Under the pieces are notes generated by a model. The model was given only the letters and a program-made list of their open reading frames with translations, was not told the DNA's origin and searched no databases. A stretch of DNA of 43,223 nt from positions 1 through 43,223 of the forward strand of contig NZ_JAPPUW010000033.1 of assembly GCF_026712205.1 (NCBI RefSeq). Direction: 5' to 3'. Both the position numbers and the translations under genes were made by a program. The stretch is from Pelomonas aquatica. GTDB taxonomy: Bacteria; Pseudomonadota; Gammaproteobacteria; Burkholderiales; Burkholderiaceae_C. Shown here in pieces: positions 42,712-43,223 of the stretch (position 1 is the stretch's first letter; the number at the start of each line of letters is the position of its first letter).

Positions 42712-42768
42712 TCAGCCGCCAAGCTTGGGCAGGCCGAGGATTTGGTAGACGAGGTCGATGATCTTCAT
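42712..42768 (-). CDS. 18-residue hydrophobic peptide ORF
   Basis: The ORF encodes MKIIDLVYQILGLPKLGG followed by TGA. GGAG lies six bases before the ATG. The first eleven residues form an amphipathic helix-like pattern and the end is GLPKLGG. It lies 70 bp after a lux-box-like palindrome on the same strand. It is too short for family recognition. The good ribosome-binding site and odd composition in a non-coding gap argue for a real micropeptide, but chance cannot be excluded. Confidence 0.4.
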   Translation of the reverse strand: MKIIDLVYQILGLPKLGG

Positions 42769-42837
42769 GGGGGGCTCCAGCAGGGATGGGAGAGGACTTG
42801 CTGGGTCCAAACTGTCCCTGTTTTTGGTGAACCGGTA

Positions 42838-42857
42838 ACCTAGCAAGTCTTCCAGGT
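42838..42857. promoter_or_regulatory. lux-box-like palindrome
   Basis: ACCTAGCAAGTCTTCCAGGT is 20 bp with ACCT and AGGT ends, giving the CT-N12-AG spacing of lux boxes bound by LuxR-family regulators. Six of ten arm positions pair. It lies between the LuxR-like HTH fragment (ending at 42875) and the 18-codon ORF. Confidence 0.45.
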
Positions 42858-42874
42858 TGTATGCGCCGAAGCAC

Positions 42875-43150
42875 TCAGAGCAGGCCCGCCGCCACGCATT
42901 TCAGCACCGCCTGGTGCTTGGACGTCACGCCCAGCTTGCGCATCGCGTTGCCGAGATGGAAGTTCACCGTCTTCTCGCTCATGCCGAGGATGACGCTGAC
43001 CTCCCAGGCCGTCTTGCCCTGGGAAGTCCAGCTCAGCACATCCAGTTCGCGCTTCGTAAACTTGGGCAGGTCGCCTTTGTCGACTCCGGGACCGAGCAGC
43101 CTGTCCGTGAGCGTCCGGGCGCGCCACCTTGACCAGGCCGGGACGCGAAG
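42875..43150 (-). pseudogene. LuxR-family HTH fragment without start or N-terminal domain
   Basis: Translating minus-strand 43150 to 42875 gives about 91 residues with a complete LuxR/GerE HTH: FTKRELDVLSWTSQGKTAWE, then VSVILGMSEKTVNFHLGNAM, then RKLGVTSKHQAVLKC. The segment is like quorum-sensing LuxR proteins of Burkholderiales (VNFHLGNAMRKLGV). An in-frame TAG (43151-43153) lies upstream and no ATG, GTG or TTG precedes the HTH, so the autoinducer-binding domain is missing or out of frame. It is either a decayed gene or one broken by an error near the window edge. Confidence 0.65.
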
Positions 43151-43222
43151 CTACTTGGACGCAGCTGCCGATCCGACGAAGGCGATGCACTCGACGAGGT
43201 TGAGCGTGGCAAGCACCAGGTA
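43151..43222 (-). CDS. Hydrophobic C-terminus of a gene entering from the right edge (partial)
   Basis: The frame reads YLVLATLNLVECIAFVGSAA and then ASK before TAG. It is in the same frame as the LuxR fragment. It could be the tail of an unrelated membrane protein, or part of a longer LuxR reading frame cut by a nonsense codon. There is too little to identify it. Confidence 0.3.
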   Translation of the reverse strand, partial: YLVLATLNLVECIAFVGSAAASK

Positions 43223-43223
43223 C

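Noticed and set aside
42583-42874. Longer 184-residue version of the alpha-CTD-like protein
   Set aside because: The extra N-terminal part is Pro/Arg-rich, overlaps the peptide ORF and lux-box-like site, and looks non-coding.
1-43223. CRISPR arrays, tRNA or rRNA genes
   Set aside because: No regular short repeats with spacers and no tRNA- or rRNA-like segments were noticed on reading either strand.

Overview
The window is GC-rich DNA most like a betaproteobacterium of the order Burkholderiales (Roseateles/Mitsuaria/Pelomonas type). This is inferred from gene content and codon use, not from a marker gene. It joins an AT-richer polymorphic-toxin and transposon region (1 to about 14750) to a very GC-rich metabolic region (about 14750 to the end).

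Region 1 (1-9523, mostly minus strand): the tail of a probable IS1595/ISXO2-like transposase, a putative immunity gene, a Sec-signal Rhs protein whose variable C-terminus looks like a PD-(D/E)XK nuclease toxin, two small secreted cysteine-containing proteins, and a 1176-residue SpvB/TcaC-type protein with about seven FG-GAP/VCBS repeats. The SpvB and Rhs parts, often one polypeptide, are separate genes here with the two small exported proteins between them.

Region 2 (9753-14750): a full-length Tn3-family transposase, a Tn3-type inverted repeat, a short HTH gene, a second outward-facing Tn3-type inverted repeat, and the C-terminal half of a second Tn3 transposase. That half is fused in frame to the N-terminal three quarters of a sugar transporter gene.

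Region 3 (14750-31459): a glycan-utilisation locus, best read as (acetylated) glucomannan. It holds a truncated GPH-type sugar transporter, a LacI regulator, a PfkB fructokinase (frameshifted at a C6 run), a GH1 beta-glucosidase, a tryptophan-halogenase-like flavoprotein, a TonB-dependent receptor, a GH2 beta-mannosidase, a double SGNH/CE2-like esterase, an AGE-family mannose isomerase and a GH5_5-like endoglucanase. Exported esterase and GH5 would debranch and cut the chain, the receptor would import oligomers, cytoplasmic GH1/GH2 would release glucose and mannose, and isomerase plus fructokinase would give mannose to fructose to fructose-6-phosphate. Four near-identical 13-bp palindromes of the form TGTTTAGTAAACA precede the transporter, kinase, mannosidase and esterase genes and are probable LacI-family operators. 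The receptor has a different palindrome.

Region 4 (31527-43223): a pyridine nucleotide-disulphide oxidoreductase whose Shine-Dalgarno lies in a perfect hairpin, a three-gene CzcBAC-like RND efflux operon, exonuclease III, a 155-bp palindromic element, a chloramphenicol-acetyltransferase-like gene, a PAS-containing chemotaxis receptor, and a small minus-strand cluster: an RNA polymerase alpha-CTD-like 87-residue protein, an 18-codon peptide ORF, a lux-box-like palindrome and a broken LuxR HTH fragment. I saw no tRNA, rRNA or CRISPR array.
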